Assembly (NCBI RefSeq): GCF_001411555.2
Contig: NC_049907.1
Span: 7,634,243-7,698,242, forward strand
Source of the DNA: Juglans regia
Taxonomy: Eukaryota > Streptophyta > Magnoliopsida > Fagales > Juglandaceae
Reading direction: 5' to 3'
Length of the DNA: 64,000 bases
The position numbers and the translations under genes were made by a program. The notes beneath the pieces were generated by a model. The model made no database searches. It was given only the letters and a program-made list of their open reading frames with translations, and had not been told where the DNA came from. Position 1 is the stretch's first letter; the number at the start of each line of letters is the position of its first letter. Below are positions 1-12,905 of this stretch, one piece after another.

Positions 1-617
1 AAAAAAATGTCAAAATATTTTCTTTCTTAATCAATAAGTAAAAAAATTATAAAAAAATTAAATAAATAAATAGTTAAAATAAAGAAGCAAAATAGGGCAG
101 CAACATAATATTATTATTGTAAAAAAATTTCTTGTACGTGAATTTTATCTTTTTACGAAATATTTGCATGAGATCACTTATTATATACGGAAGGCACGTA
201 CAAATTATTTTCGTGTAATATTATATTAATAAAGTTTGACGTCCGTATTGGAATGGCCACCGGTGAGAGCTTAGAATCTCGATACGCTCGGAATGAGAAG
301 ATGGTGAAGTGATGTGGCGAAGAAGCCATGGAATTCACGTACAGCTTGGCAGAAACTCGTTATTCCCTACAATTTGGCAGGGAAGTCTCCGTACGCTTGA
401 ATATTAATTGTATGTGTCGTTACAGCTCAAGACAAAAACCAGAGTCATCTTACACCAAAAACAATGGACTCTTCCTTGCAATCTTTACAAGGGCTTCATC
501 ATCTTCCGAGGAAATCTTGTTCCGCTGTCTTCTTTTTCAAAAGCTTAGTGGAAGTTTCGCTTTAAAGGGTGTTTGCTCTGGAGACTCTGAGAGTTCAATA
601 GAGGGGTGAAAAGAGTA
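1..617. other. Upstream region and 5' UTR of first PUB33-like gene
   Basis: The first 230 bases are very AT-rich with no recognisable gene. From about 240 the base composition rises and the sequence looks like promoter and 5' UTR of the gene that follows. A short open frame at 328-609 has no recognisable domain and ends before the gene's start, so it is read here as leader sequence. No clear TATA box could be assigned; an AT-rich stretch at 217-235 is a weak candidate. Confidence 0.4.
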
Positions 618-3600
618 ATGTTTGTTGGCATGGATGTGGTGAAACCTACTTCTCCGATTACCGGTGTGGTGGAAGATATGTTATATGTTGCGCTGGGAGA
701 AAAGGTGAAAAAGAACAAATTACTCTTGCTATGGGCATTGCAGAATTCTGGAGGAAGAAAGATTTACATTATTCTCGTTCATCGGCCTGCAAAAGTTATC
801 CCCATCAGTAAGTTGGCAACATCTAGTACCATTTGTGTATATTTATGATTTGAAGTTTTGAACTTTGATTTGTGTTCAACTTTTGATTTTATAACTTGGG
901 TTTTTGCTATTGGTCTTCGGGTGCTGGATAGTTTCTTTAGTTGACTAAATTTATGGCAGTCCAGACTCCAAACAAAGAAAATTGATAATGGCTTGCCTCT
1001 TGATGATAATTGATTTAAGATCTTCCAGGTACTTTATATTGTTTTGAAAAACAGTGTAATAAGATTTAACTATGAGTCGAATTGGGGCAAAAGATGGAAG
1101 AAAGAGTGGCAATGGTTGGGGAAAATTGGAAAATTTAATTAGAAGTTTCAAAGGTTTTGGTCAATCTGAATTATCCATGTTTTTGTTGACGAGTTTGTTG
1201 AAATTCCTCAGAAAAATCGATATACATTCACTTAGTTAGGTTTTTTATAATTAGCAAAGTGCCTATTCCAACTTGTAATTTCTCTAGTCTTTTTTATTGT
1301 TAACAGAACCGAATAATGGAAGTTATCATGTAAAAAAAAAAAATCCTTTCTTGTTTTCTAGTGGGAGTAAAATTTCCAGCAAGCAAACTGGAAAAAAAGG
1401 AAGTCGATGCATATCAGGAAATTGAAAGGAAAGAAATGCAAAACATCCTGGATGAGTATTGTCAAATCTGCCGCGAAATGGGGGTACAATCCTTCTCCTG
1501 TCTCTTTCCATGCATTAGTATTGCTGATTTGTTTTTTAATTGTTCCTGATCTTTAGCAAGAGATACATAAGACAATTAAAGCTATACTTGGCTTCTCTTT
1601 TGTTCTGAATGATATGATTCGAATGCACTGCCATAATACCACTAGTACACAGAAGTAGTTCATTTACAATTTCCTACAGCATGTATTGAAGTTATGTTAC
1701 CAAGTTGCAGAGACCTTCAATTGAAAAATATGAGAGTTGCTTTGGAAATGATTGATTTCAGCATGTTCAGAACTTTGTTATTTATTTTGGCGTCAATGGC
1801 TTCCTGATGTAGGTAGAGGCAGAAACACTATATACTGAAATGGACCGTGTAGAGAAGGGAATTTTGCAGCTCATCACCAAGCACGGCATCAGCAAGCTTG
1901 TTATGGGAGCAGCAGCAGATAAGCACTACTCAAAGTACTAACCTCAAAGGATTTTTCTGTTTTCACTATTGATCTACTAACCATCACGTTCATATTCATT
2001 GCCATTTGCCTCTGCTGTGAACCTCCAAAGGTGGAATTCCCAATGGCTATGCTGTATGTTGTACAAATATTTTGCAAATTCAGCACTTGAATAGGCAGCA
2101 GGGCAGCACCAAAAGGATACTGAATAATAGATCTTCAATAGCTTAAGAGAATTTTTCAAACCAGATATCAGACTGATAAATAGGCAGCTAAAAATCTGTC
2201 ATCAGGAATGGTATATAGATGAGGCATTAATCATGTTTGTTTGCAATGGCCTCAGGTTAAGTTTCACAACGGAGGTAGCATTGACTGATTGTTCATTTAA
2301 CTAATTCATCTCCTTTCCAAAGAAAGATATTATTCGTTATTCTAACTTACGAAATTGGATGTTTACCAGCCATTTTCTTGATTCTAGAAGCTGTGGTTGG
2401 TTGATTTTGCTATAATTATGATGATTAATTACCTTGTTTCATATTCACCAATGTCTATGATGGCTTACCACCATTGCTTAACATTACAGGAGAATGATGG
2501 GCCTCAAGTCTAAAAAAGCCATCTATGTGCGTCAGCGTGCACCTCTTTCTTGTCGCATACAATTTATCTGCGAAGGGCGCCTTATTTACACCAGGTTTGC
2601 TCTATGTTTATGTGTTTAGAATGTTTTGCAGCGCTGATGTATGCTAATATAAGGGAATATATGTAACTATATAAAAATATATATTTCTGAAGGTGAAGCT
2701 TGTCAGTTTTTATCGACTGCTTGGTGAATAATTGCAAGGTTGATTGAGTATTAAATCAGGGTTATTGTCATAGTCTTCAAACTGATACAAATTATTTTTG
2801 TGCATAGATGAAATTTTTTTCTTATGTACTTGATATGAATTACCATTGCTACTAATGAAATTCTTTATCAACTAAGCCATTCTGCAATAAGTTTACTGAC
2901 TACTGGATCATTAAACTCTGAGAAAGGCAAAACACTACAACTGGATCGTCAACATCTATGGGATCACCATCTGAGGAGACAAATATTAGTGTAGCACCCT
3001 CCAGTTCAGCTCAAGTTTCGTTCTGCTGTGAAGGTGAAAGCAGAACAGTCATTTCTTCCTTTGATGGTACTGAAGAGCTACCAATTCCAAGAAGAAGGTT
3101 TGATGAGGAAGGGAGCTCAGATGAATGCACTGAATCTTCAAGGAGGTATCCTCCTGATTCAGGTTATTCAACGTGCTCTTCTAGTGGAGCACTTGACATG
3201 ACTCGGGTTTCATCTGCTAGGTATGAGGGGAGTGTCAATGAGCGAGAGGTAAGCTCACTCCTCATCAATGAGAATCTTCATCATTCATTGACATTTTTCA
3301 ATGAAAAAATCTTGTATTTGATACATTTCTATGTTAAGGAGCGTTTAACAGTTTTCAAGTTACAAGTTGAGATCCTTGGAACTAATCATCTTAGTGATTC
3401 AAATGTTTGTGGCAAGGTTTCTAAACTTGCGTATTTGACTGATTCTAGCAGCATGGAAATAGAAATGACACTCTCTTTCAACAAGCCATGGCTGAGGCTG
3501 AAAATGGTAGACGAGAAGCTCTTCAAGAGGCAGAGAGGAATGGCAAAGCCGAAAAAGATGCAGTGGAGACTATGCGCAGGGTAAACTTACAGTTATCTTG

Positions 3601-5680
3601 CACTTATAACTTCTTCTATGTATTGGAGTTGCTTTGAAAAACATGATGACTGTAAACTTGAAAAACCCCATCTTGTTACATCGTTATCCAATCGTATAAT
3701 TTACAGGCTCGACTGTCAGAAAGATCAAGTGCCGAGGAGTTGAAGCAAAGGAAAGAAATTGAGGAAGCCCTTGCAAAAGAGAGAGAAGAACACGGAAAGG
3801 TGAAAAACCAGCTAAACCAAGTCATTCAAGACCTCCAGGTTGCTTTAGATAGACAATCATCACTGGGGAACCAAATTTCAGAATATGATAAGATGGTAAA
3901 GTGGTTGGAGCTAAAGATTGCCTCTTCTGTGGAACTCTTGCAAACTTCCATAAAAGAAAGGGACGAGATGCAGGTAGAGCGTGACCAAGCACTAAAAGAA
4001 GCTGAAGCGCTGAGAAATAAACAAGAAGAGGTCTCTAGCACAGATATGGTTCAATGCCTCTCTGACCTTTCATTCTCGGAGATTGAGGAAGCAACCCGGA
4101 ACTTTGATCCATCCCTAAAAGTTGGAGAAGGAAGACATGGGAGGGTATATAAAGGTATCTTGTGTCAAACCGAGGTGGCTATTAAAAAGCTTCACTATCA
4201 TAACTCAGGATTTCAACTTCAGGTAGGGTGGTTGAAATTTTCTGTATTAATATGAAATTGAGCCATTCCATTAGTATTATCCTGATAAAGGTAGATTATT
4301 CATCATTTTCAAAATTTACTGGGTATTTCATTTTTCACAACTACTAAAAGGAATCATAAGAGAGAAAAAAAAAATATCCAAAGCTGAGCTTGAATTCAAT
4401 CTAACATTGAGCACTAGGTTTTTCATTGCATCACATTAGATGGTTCTATTTTAGGTTGATGCATTGAGCAAGTTGAAGCATCCAAATCTTGTCATGCTTA
4501 TTGGATCCTGCCCAGAAGCTCAGGCTCTTATCTTTGAGTATCTTCCTAATGGAACCCTTGAAGATCGACTCAGCTGCAAGGACAACACTCCCCCATTATC
4601 ATGGCAAACTCGAGTATGTATCGCAACAGGACTGTGTTCTGCCCTCATCTTTCTTCATTCCTCAAAACCTGTCAGCATTTTACATGGTGATTTGACACCT
4701 GCCAAAGTTCTCCTTGGTGCCAACTTTGTTAGCAAACTCTGCGACTGGTGTCCACTATCTCAGGACCAAAGTTTAAACAAGAACATAACAAGGTTTTGGA
4801 GTACCGAGCGGAAAGGCATTACTTTCCCATATCTTGATCCTGAGTTCCTCTTTACAGGAGAGCTTACTTTAAAGTCAGATGTCTATTCATTTGGAATAAT
4901 ATTATTACAGTTGCTAACTGGACGGCCACCACTGGGGATACAAAAGGAAGTGCAATATGCATTAGACGCTGGAACGTTACAAACTGTCTTGGATCCTTTG
5001 GCTGGAGATTGGCCATTTGAGCAAGCTGAACAGTGGGCTCACTTAGCATTAAGGTGTTGTGAAATGTACCGGAAGAACCGACCACACCTTAGGTCAGATG
5101 TCTGGACTGAACTTAAACAAATGAAGGTTTTAGGTGGATGCACACACTCATCCCAGCTGGGTTATGAAGGGTACTCTGAACCTCCTCCATATATTCTCTG
5201 TCCCATCTCCCAGGTAAGTTCTCATTTGGTTTTCCATTGTCTTAGATTCACACTTACTATATGCAAACTGTTGTCATTACGACACTGTTTCCTGGGTATC
5301 TCCGGTGGCCAGAGGTCTTAATTTTCTGAAATTGTTCATCTGAGTAAAATAGTTTTGATATAGAATCTCTGTTTCATCTTTGAAACTCCTGCCACAAGCC
5401 TACTTTGCTGGATTGCTATCATAAAAGAAATTCTACTTTTTCTTTTTCTTAACTCTTTTTTTTTTTTTCTGTGAATGCTCCATCCACAAACTTGCAGGAA
5501 GTCATGCAAGATCCTCATGTGGCAGCAGACGGTTTTACTTATGAAGCGAAGTCTTTAAGAGAATGGTTCGACCGTGGACATGACACTTCACCCATGACAA
5601 ATCTGAAGCTTGAACATTACCATCTTGTACCAAACCACGCTCTTCGTTCCGCCATTCAGGAGTGGCGGCAAAGGCATTGA
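618..5680 (+). CDS. PUB33-like USP/kinase/U-box protein, copy A (kinase motifs degenerate)
   Basis: Spliced from nine exons: 618-807, 1362-1483, 1813-1934, 2490-2594, 2927-3248, 3449-3580, 3707-4222, 4455-5213, 5498-5680. All junctions fit GT-AG and the sum is 2451 nt, 816 codons plus stop with no interruption. Domain order is that of Arabidopsis PUB33-type E3 ligases: USP-like domain (about 15-165, with LVMGAAADKHYSK), a Ser-rich linker, a Glu/Lys-rich coiled coil (about 332-440), a kinase-like domain (about 453-712) and a C-terminal U-box (about 749-816: ILCPISQEVMQDPHVAADGF). The kinase part is eroded. VAIK is present, but the catalytic loop reads HGDLTPAKVLL (Lys to Thr, Asn to Lys), DFG reads DWC, and the Glu before VDALSKL is missing. 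It is probably a pseudokinase scaffold with a usable E2-binding U-box. The start is the ATG at 618; the GTG at 606 is not used. A paralogue lies 28 kb downstream. Confidence 0.9.
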
Positions 5681-5948
5681 AATCTGAATGTTTTCTTTCT
5701 CTTTAGTTTTGAATGTAGTTTACAATGTTTTTGGTTCTGATGCGCAAAGATTGGACCAATATTATATATCAAATCCCAAGCCCCACAAACTATACGGCCA
5801 GCTGACTAGCATTAAGCCAACCATACAAACACATATTAATGTACCTCATTACTCATGAAGGAAAAAGAATTAAACACGAAATGGGATTTTCTTTTTGTTT
5901 TGCATGATGTTTCTTTCTTTGTTCAACTTCTTAATTATATGTATCTCT
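5681..5948 (+). other. 3' UTR and downstream flank of copy A
   Basis: No gene. T-rich sequence after the stop codon at 5680 is consistent with a 3' UTR; an AATATTATATATC stretch near 5758 is compatible with a polyadenylation zone. The flank ends where a polyT-led retroposon begins. Confidence 0.4.
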
Positions 5949-5949
5949 T

Positions 5950-6800
5950 TTTTTTTTATGGGAAATAGACTTCAATTCCAGTTTGTCTGAAAATATAACA
6001 AGCCGAAGTTACAGCTATGACTAATAAATACAGCAAAAAAATCTAGATTACAAGCCAAACTATTCATCTGTTTGAGGCTTCCCGCACACAAATTTATTTG
6101 TGACAGGCATTGTTTTAACTTCTATAAGCTCTCTAATGACAAAACCTTCTGAGATATGAAACTCTGTAAGAACAGAAATTTCAATCCTAGTTTTTCTTGA
6201 ATTATCCATTCTGTAAAAACAAGATAACCAAAATTCACCCTTCAAATGAGGAGAGGGACAACCACCCCCATCCTCCAAATGAGGAAAGGGAAAACCACCC
6301 CCAATCCTCCAAAGGAGGAGCGGGAAAACCATCTCCTGCTATGGACAACAAGTTCAATAGCCTATTTCTTTTTCTTTTTGCCTAACACAAGCAACAGAAC
6401 AGAAAAACATAGGAAAACTGAAAAAAGAGAAATACAACAAAACATAAACTTGAAATACACTGAAAATCAAAATAACGCTGAGTAGGGAGGCTGTAATGGC
6501 GCATGAAGGACATGCGCCACGCAAGGAGTGTGTCGAACCGTCGATCCTGAAGCTACCAAGATCGATGACCACAGAAACGTCGTGCATGGCGGCAATAGAG
6601 CCCTCTGTGTGGTGGCGCGTGGAGGCCATGTGCATGCTTTGACCTGTGCGTGCGGATCACTAGTCGCTCATTTTAGCGAAACCTTCGGCAATCTAAAAGA
6701 TCGGCTGTTTAGGAACCCCTCGGTGGGGCGAGTGGTGGTTGCTGGCCATTGGAAAACATCAAACGCCGCTTCTCTATGCTTTAATCGGAAAAAATAAAAA
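5950..6800 (-). mobile_element. PolyA retroposon, family R2 with GC-rich 5' module
   Basis: Read on the minus strand, the element ends in a polyA run (T-run at 5949-5957) preceded by a tail that is closely repeated at 37030-37440. Its body contains three imperfect repeats of a CCTCCTTTGGAGGATGGGGG-like motif (about 6240-6330). The 5' part, about 6500-6800, is GC-rich and carries GCGTGG/CATGCGCC motifs like those in the R1 retroposons at 25403 and 38100. No reverse transcriptase or other coding domain is visible, so it is probably non-autonomous. The outer (5') boundary is approximate and no target-site duplication was found. Confidence 0.55.
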
Positions 6801-6850
6801 CAAAACTAAAACACTGACTGGAAATAATTTGTCATGAATATGAATTTACA

Positions 6851-7135
6851 GTGATTGTTATGATTGATTCAGGATCAAATACGAATTGTATCCAAGAAGG
6901 AATTATACCTAGTAAATATTATGAAAAATCTACTGAAAGATTATTCTTGGCTAATGGATCTCAGATGAAGATCAAGTATGAGCTTAACACTGCTCATGTA
7001 TGCCAGAATAATGTTTGTTTTAAAATTCCTTCTGTATTTGTTAAAAATATGACTAACAAAGCCAAATTATGGGTTCCTTTTATTTCTTCTTTATACACAT
7101 TCCTTTCAAAAAAAGGATGGATTATCGGGTCTTGA
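6851..7135 (+). pseudogene. Aspartic protease fragment of an endogenous pararetrovirus or LTR retroelement
   Basis: A 94-codon open frame contains a retroviral-type aspartic protease signature (IDSGSN near its N-terminus, in place of D-S/T-G-A) followed by the CIQEG...YYEK layout seen in protease domains of petuvirus-like endogenous caulimovirids. The part expected to carry the second conserved hydrophobic-Gly motif (ILG-type) has been replaced, and the frame stops soon after. No reverse transcriptase, coat or movement domain adjoins it. It is an isolated, non-functional remnant. A Ty3/Gypsy origin cannot be excluded by reading alone. Confidence 0.5.
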
Positions 7136-7660
7136 GTGAAGACTACCCCGACCTTGTGGACAAAGTCTTTTGAGGGGGAGGCATTGTCATGTGTTGGGAT
7201 TGGGCCACAGGCCTTATGGTAGTGGGCTTGGTCCGTATTGAAGAATGGTGCAGCGTTCGGAAGACAGGGCTCTTCTGGGTGGCCCGTTATCAATAGTTAA
7301 TTGGTTATTTAGTTATCGTTATTTGTTTAATGTGTTATTGTTAAGAGTCCAATAAATGGGTAGTGCATTTTCTGCCGAGTCTTGGGCTGCAAATCAACCT
7401 TAAGAATCTCTCAAGATCATTTTACTGTTTTATCATTATTTCCTGCATATGTTTAGTAGTGGTCATGTATGTTATTAGTAGTGGTGCTAGAATTCAGCGG
7501 ATGTTGGCTGGTGGTTATTTTTCTGAGTTGTATTTAATTTATAGTTATCAATGAAAAGTTAAGTTGATTCTGGCAAAAACATTGTGGAGGATTTGGTTCC
7601 CTCGAAGCAACCAAGTGTTCTATTTCTCTACTACCATTACATTAAACGTAATAATTGTTT
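7136..7660 (+). repeat. LTR-like remnant with polypurine tract
   Basis: Directly after the protease fragment is a purine run (GAGGGGGAGG, about 7172-7181) of the kind that precedes a 3' LTR. It is followed by TGTGTTGGGATTGGGCC and about 450 bases that look like an LTR, ending near CTACCATTACA at about 7645. No second copy is present in the window and no target-site duplication was found, so the limits are estimates. Confidence 0.35.
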
Positions 7661-8712
7661 TGCTAAACTTGTACAAATTCAAATAGAATCTGTGTCAGTT
7701 TGATTTTGGTATCATGCATATGCGTATGATGTAGTTAATTATTCTGCAAGAATTAAGACATCCTGCAATCATAGAGAGGAAAAGAAAAAGCATACCCAGG
7801 AGATGCCGAGATTGAGAAGAATGAGAATAAATTGGAAGCCCACCGAAAGGTTTGTGTGGAAAAGTGAGGAGTAGAAAATGAAGAGACGAAAAAAGATAAA
7901 GGAAACAATTTATGGAAAGTTAAAATCAAATAAGGACAAAACCGATAGAACCATAGAAATGTAGAAAGACCAAAAAGTTAGTCGGTAGAGAAATAACCAA
8001 AACAGAACAAAGAGAAAACCTTCTGACCGGTTGGGCTTATAACCCACTAAAAACAGCTCGCCAATAATGTGTTGCCACGTACGCATTTCATCTCTGTGAT
8101 GGTGTGACCGCACCTCCCCCAATTAGAAGAACCAAAGCCTTCTGTATGATTCTCACAAAAGCTAGAGCCTTCTGTGCGATTTTCACCAAGAGCCTTCTAT
8201 GCGGTTCTCACCAAAGTTGATGTTTGTGCGATTCTCACCAAAGTCGTCTTGTCCAGGGATCCCTCTCGTGATGGTGCCAGTGAATACCACACCCCCTCGC
8301 AACCGTGGCAAGGAGACGAACAGACCCAGCCCCTTCTCGCAACCATGGCTTTGGAGACGGACAACACAACCGAACCCTAGACCAAGTAATGGTTCAATTT
8401 TTTGGATCCCATGTGATTCTTCTTCTTCTATTCTCTCTACTTCTTTGATTCTCTCCCTTGTGAATCATGTGATTGCTTATTTTACATAAGCTGATTTAAC
8501 ATTCTCCAGTTGATTTTACATCATTCCTAGAAATGGGTAACTACCTTGATATGGGATTGGGAGGGATTGAAATGGGTAATTGCTTTAATATGATTGAAAT
8601 TGAATCATGGGATTGGGATGGATTGAAATGGGTAACTGCCTTAATATATATACGCATGGGTAGGAGTGGGCATTGGATTTTTTATTGGTTTCTCCTAAAA
8701 ATTTGCTGATTG
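7661..8712. repeat. Repeat-rich intergenic DNA with short tandem motifs
   Basis: No gene is supported. Around 8137-8245 a motif close to AGCCTTCTGTGCGATTCTCA recurs four to five times in imperfect tandem. Around 8530-8645 a motif near GGATTGAAATGGGTAA recurs three times. The stretch 8100-8400 is GC-richer and resembles the 5' parts of the R1 retroposons. The right end is the target site of the LINE. Confidence 0.5.
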
Positions 8713-8723
8713 GGATTGTTAAG
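8713..8723. repeat. Target-site duplication of LINE, left copy
   Basis: GGATTGTTAAG, followed directly by the T-run that is the element's polyA tail on the minus strand. An identical copy lies at 14460-14470. Confidence 0.85.
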
Positions 8724-8774
8724 TTTTTTTTTTTTTTTTGATAGAAAAACAACTTCATCATTGAGATTAAAAGA

Positions 8775-11700
8775 TTACAGACATTTATCAAACCATAAGG
8801 TTTGAGAAAGGAAATCTGGAATACTATCCCACCACATTTCAAGATCATCAACTCTCCAAGCGTAACGAGCAAGCTCATGAGCCGCCCTATTACCCTCCCT
8901 AAAAACATGTTTAAAAGAAATGCTTTCAAAGCAATTACAAAGTCTTTTAATTTCAGAAAATAAGTTGCCAAGCAAAGAATTCAGCATATCCTCCTTCTGC
9001 AAAGACTGAATCATCAATAAACAGTCTGATTCAATTTCAATATGTGCGATGCCCATAGAAGAACAAAACTGCAATCCTCTGAAAACAGCTAACAGTTCAA
9101 TGGCCTCAGGATCTTCCACCTCTTGTTCACGTTTAGAAGCAGCCATGACCACCATCCCTGCTGCATCCCTTAAAATGACACCAATACCAGCTTGTAATAG
9201 ATTAGGAAACATTGCACCATCTGTATTTAGCTTGAGTATTCCCTGAGTAGGAGGCCTCCAGCTAAAGCTATCCTTGAGCTGCACCTTAGAACAAACAGAC
9301 ACAGCTTTGAAACTATGCAATAGACCCCAAGAATGATTAACAACATGCCTTGGACTTAATCTGATTTTATCAAATTCAAACTTGTTTCTTCGATACCAGA
9401 ATCCCCATGCAAGACAGAAAAACAGCTCCAAATTACCAGCATCGACCCCCTCCACCATTTGTAAAACCAGTTCAGTAACATTAGGAGACATAGAATTTAT
9501 TAAAGAGGGAAATAACTGTAACCAAAAAGCCCGAATGTGAGAACAACTAATCACAGCATGTGCCAAATCCTCCAGAGGATATTGACAGAAACTACAATTA
9601 GCTGCTGTAATCACATTTTTCTTTAGCAACTTATCCTTAGAAGGTAAACTATCTTTGCAAACACGCCAAGCAAAGATTTTAATTTTGTTTGGAACTTTCA
9701 TCCTCCATAAGGCTTTCCATAACTTCTGCTGCCTCCCCATCAAAGAAGACTCTGCTGTACTTGATCCCATATGTGCCAAGATTAGCTTGTAACAACTCCT
9801 CACAGAAAACTGACCATTTCTTTCTTGATTCCATATCAATTTGTCAGGGGTACCTTCCGGGAATATCAGAATTCTGTTGATTTCTGCCACAACCATTGGA
9901 TTGAAGAGAGTTCTGAGTTTTGGAATGTCCCACCTCCTTGTATCCTCATCAATCACAGAAGCCACAACAGCTTCTCTATCATGCATTTGTACACCCACCT
10001 CGTGAGCCAAATTCTTATGCCCTGGAAGCCAATAATCTGTCCATAGATGAGCACTTTTACCATCTCCAATCCGCCATCTACATCCCTCCTTCAACCATTT
10101 CTTTGCCTCCCAGATACCCCGCCATGTATAAGAGGGACAGTTGCCCAAGCTAGACTCCATAAAATTTGACTTAGAAAAATATCTAGCTTTGAAAAGCTTA
10201 TGAAGCAAAGTATCCTCTGATTGCATCAACCTCCATCCATGCTTTGCTAAAAGGGCAAGATTAAAAAATCTAAGTCTCTTGAAACCCATTCCTCCCCTAC
10301 ACTTCCTTTCACACATATTGTTCCAACTAACCCAATGAATCCTTTTTTCTTCTTTCTTTTGGCCCCACCAAAATTTAGACATTAAACTTTCCAGCTCCAA
10401 ACAGAAATTTATAGGTAAGAGAAAACAACTCATAGAATAAGTGGGAATGGATAGGGCCACAGCTTTAATTAAAATCTCCTTACCCCCTTAAGATAGCAAT
10501 TTCTCCTTCCAACTTTGCAATTTCTGCCAAACCCGCTGCTTAATAGACTGAAACGCCCTTGTTTTTGAACGACCAACAATTGGAGGCAACCCAAGGTATT
10601 TTTCATACTGCTGAATTTCACCATTACTCCATAGCAGCCGAATCTCTTCCCTTTCAACCAAACCCACATTACTACTAAACACCATCGCTGTTTTCTCCTT
10701 ATTGATCTTCTGCCCCGACACACTCTCATAAGCTGTTAGAACAGCTTGTACTCTCCTATTCTCCTCAACATCAGCCTTGCAAAAAATAACACTATCATCT
10801 GTGAATAGCAAATGGTTAATATTGGGAGCACCCCTACAAATTTTAATCCCAGAAATATCCCCCCTTATACCTGCTGCATTCAACAAAGAAGTGAGCCCTT
10901 CAGTACAAAGAAGAAAAAGATAAGGAGACAAAGGGTCCCCTTGTCTTAATCCCCTACTAGGAAAAATTTGACCTATTGGCTGCCCATTCACCAAAACAGA
11001 AAAGGAAACGGATTGAACACATAACATCACCAAAGAAGTGAAAGCTGGCTGAAACCCCATCACGTCCATCACCTTTTTAATAAAACTCCACTCAACTCTA
11101 TCATAAGCCTTACTCATATCCAACTTCAAAGACATGAATCCTTTCTTCCCCTTTTTTTTGTGTTTTAGAAAATGAACCAACTCGTACGCAATCAGTACAT
11201 TATTAGTGATTAACTAGCCCGGCACAAAAGCACTTTGATTTTCACCAATAATACAAGGCAAAACAGATTTCAATCTATTGAAAATAACTTTTGATATCAA
11301 TTTATAAGCCACATTACAAAGACTAATGGGCCTATAATCAGAAACCAAAACAGGATTTTGCTTCTTTGGAATGAGCGTGATAAAAGTATGATTTAATGAT
11401 TGAGGAAAATCACCTGAATTCAGAGCCTGTAAATCAGCCTCCAAGACAGAATTGCCCACCACATGCCAATATTTTTTATAGAAAGCCGGGGACATGCCAT
11501 CAGGACCAGGTGCTTTAGAAGGATTCATCTCTGACAAAGCCAACAAAACTTCAGCTTCAGTGTACTGCTCATTCAACCCCTCATTCATACTTGGAGTAAC
11601 TCTTCCAGCAAGAGACTCAAGAAAATCAGTATTGCCACTTGGATTTGAGCTTTTAAAAAGATCTTCAAAATATTGTAGGAAAATTCTGTCCCTTTGCTCG

Positions 11701-12866
11701 CCATACTGCCAAACTCCATCCCCATCCTGGATCTTAATCAACTGGTTTTTCCTTCTCCTTTGAGATGCCTTCATGTGAAAATAGCTAGAATTTCGATCAC
11801 CATCTTTTAGCCACAACGCTTTAGAACGTTGCCTCCACATCACCTCATCCCTTTCCATCCACTGCTGTACCTCCTCTCTAGCCCTCTTATGATCTTCGAA
11901 CTGTTCTCCTACAGGATCAGAATCATGCAACAATTCCATTTTTTTCCTAGCCAGTCGAAGTTGCTTTTGGACATTGCCAAAACAGTTTAAATTCCAACTC
12001 TGTAACTGATAACCACACTCCTTCACCTTCTCCATAATATCCAGCATATGATTTCCCCCAGTCCCCCTACTCCATACTTGCCGAATAATATCCTCACAAG
12101 CTGGCTCCCCTAACCACATCTCTTCAGACCTAAACTGTTTTTTACCTCTTTTAAAGCCCATATCCCCTTCCGTATTAACCCATATAAGAATATGATCGGA
12201 ATAAGCTTCCAATCCATGAGATACAGAAGCATTTGGAAACATATTCCCCCATGGAACATTCGCCAGAGCCCTGTCTAATCTCTCACTAACTCCAAAAGGC
12301 CTTACCCTCCTATTACTCCAAGTAAATTTGGTCCCCTTAAACCCCATATCCCGTAAAGCACAATCATTCACCACATCCCGAAAATCAGAAATTTGCCTAT
12401 TCGACCTTACTCTTCCCCCCCATTTCTCATGATGATGCAAAATTTCGTTGAAATCACCAAAGACCAGCCATGTTTCACCATTTTGCCTGCCCAATGTTCT
12501 CAACAAATCCCAAGTTTTGTACCTCTGAGAAACATCCGGAAACCCATAAATTCCGGTTAAAAACCAGGACCCAATCCCAGAAACATCTTCAATCAACGCA
12601 TCAATATGACATTGGGAATAATTAATAATGGACAAATTAACATCCCTGCCCCACAACAAAGCGAGACCCCCCTTTCGGCCACAACAATCCACTACCAAAC
12701 AATTAGCAAAACCTAGTTTAAATTTACATACCTCAAATTCGTGCGCTTTCAAACGAGTTTCCTGTAAAAACAGGACTTCGGGAGCTTCCCTCTTCACCAA
12801 TTCGCAGAGGGTTCGAATGCCCCGTGGGTTCCCAAGCCCATGGACATTCCAACTTATAAGCTTCAT
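8775..12866 (-). pseudogene. LINE ORF2: endonuclease / reverse transcriptase / RNase H, two in-frame stops
   Basis: One continuous frame of 1364 codons interrupted by stops at 11214-11216 and 10488-10490. Residues 1-230 are an APE-type endonuclease (SWNVHG, QETRL, GDFNEIL, TWSN, ERLDRAL, YSDH). The reverse transcriptase follows (PSKAPGPDGM, LIPKK, SDYRPISLCN, then after the first stop LDMSKAYDRVEW, GLRQGDPLSP and the catalytic FTDD). A zf-RVT region (WKALWRMKVPNKIKIFAWR) and a C-terminal RNase H of the RVT_3 type (LNTDGA, HVFREGNRAAHELAR) complete it. Both stops seem to replace a residue expected to be Arg (FVPG*LIT and LLS*GGKE). Without readthrough the element cannot make intact ORF2 protein, so it is probably immobile. 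Confidence 0.9.
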
Positions 12867-12905
12867 TGATCGCGGCGGTGCTGTTCAACAGCCACCGCCA
12901 AGTTG

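Noticed and set aside
328..609. 93-codon frame before copy A
   Set aside because: No domain, no paralogue in front of copy B, and it lies where the leader is expected.
606..617. GTG start for copy A giving MKRV...
   Set aside because: Nuclear plant genes start with ATG; the first in-frame ATG is at 618.
11494..11763. Plus-strand open frames across the LINE (also 9049-10153, 12628-13167, 13541-13959)
   Set aside because: They are antisense shadows of LINE ORF1 and ORF2.
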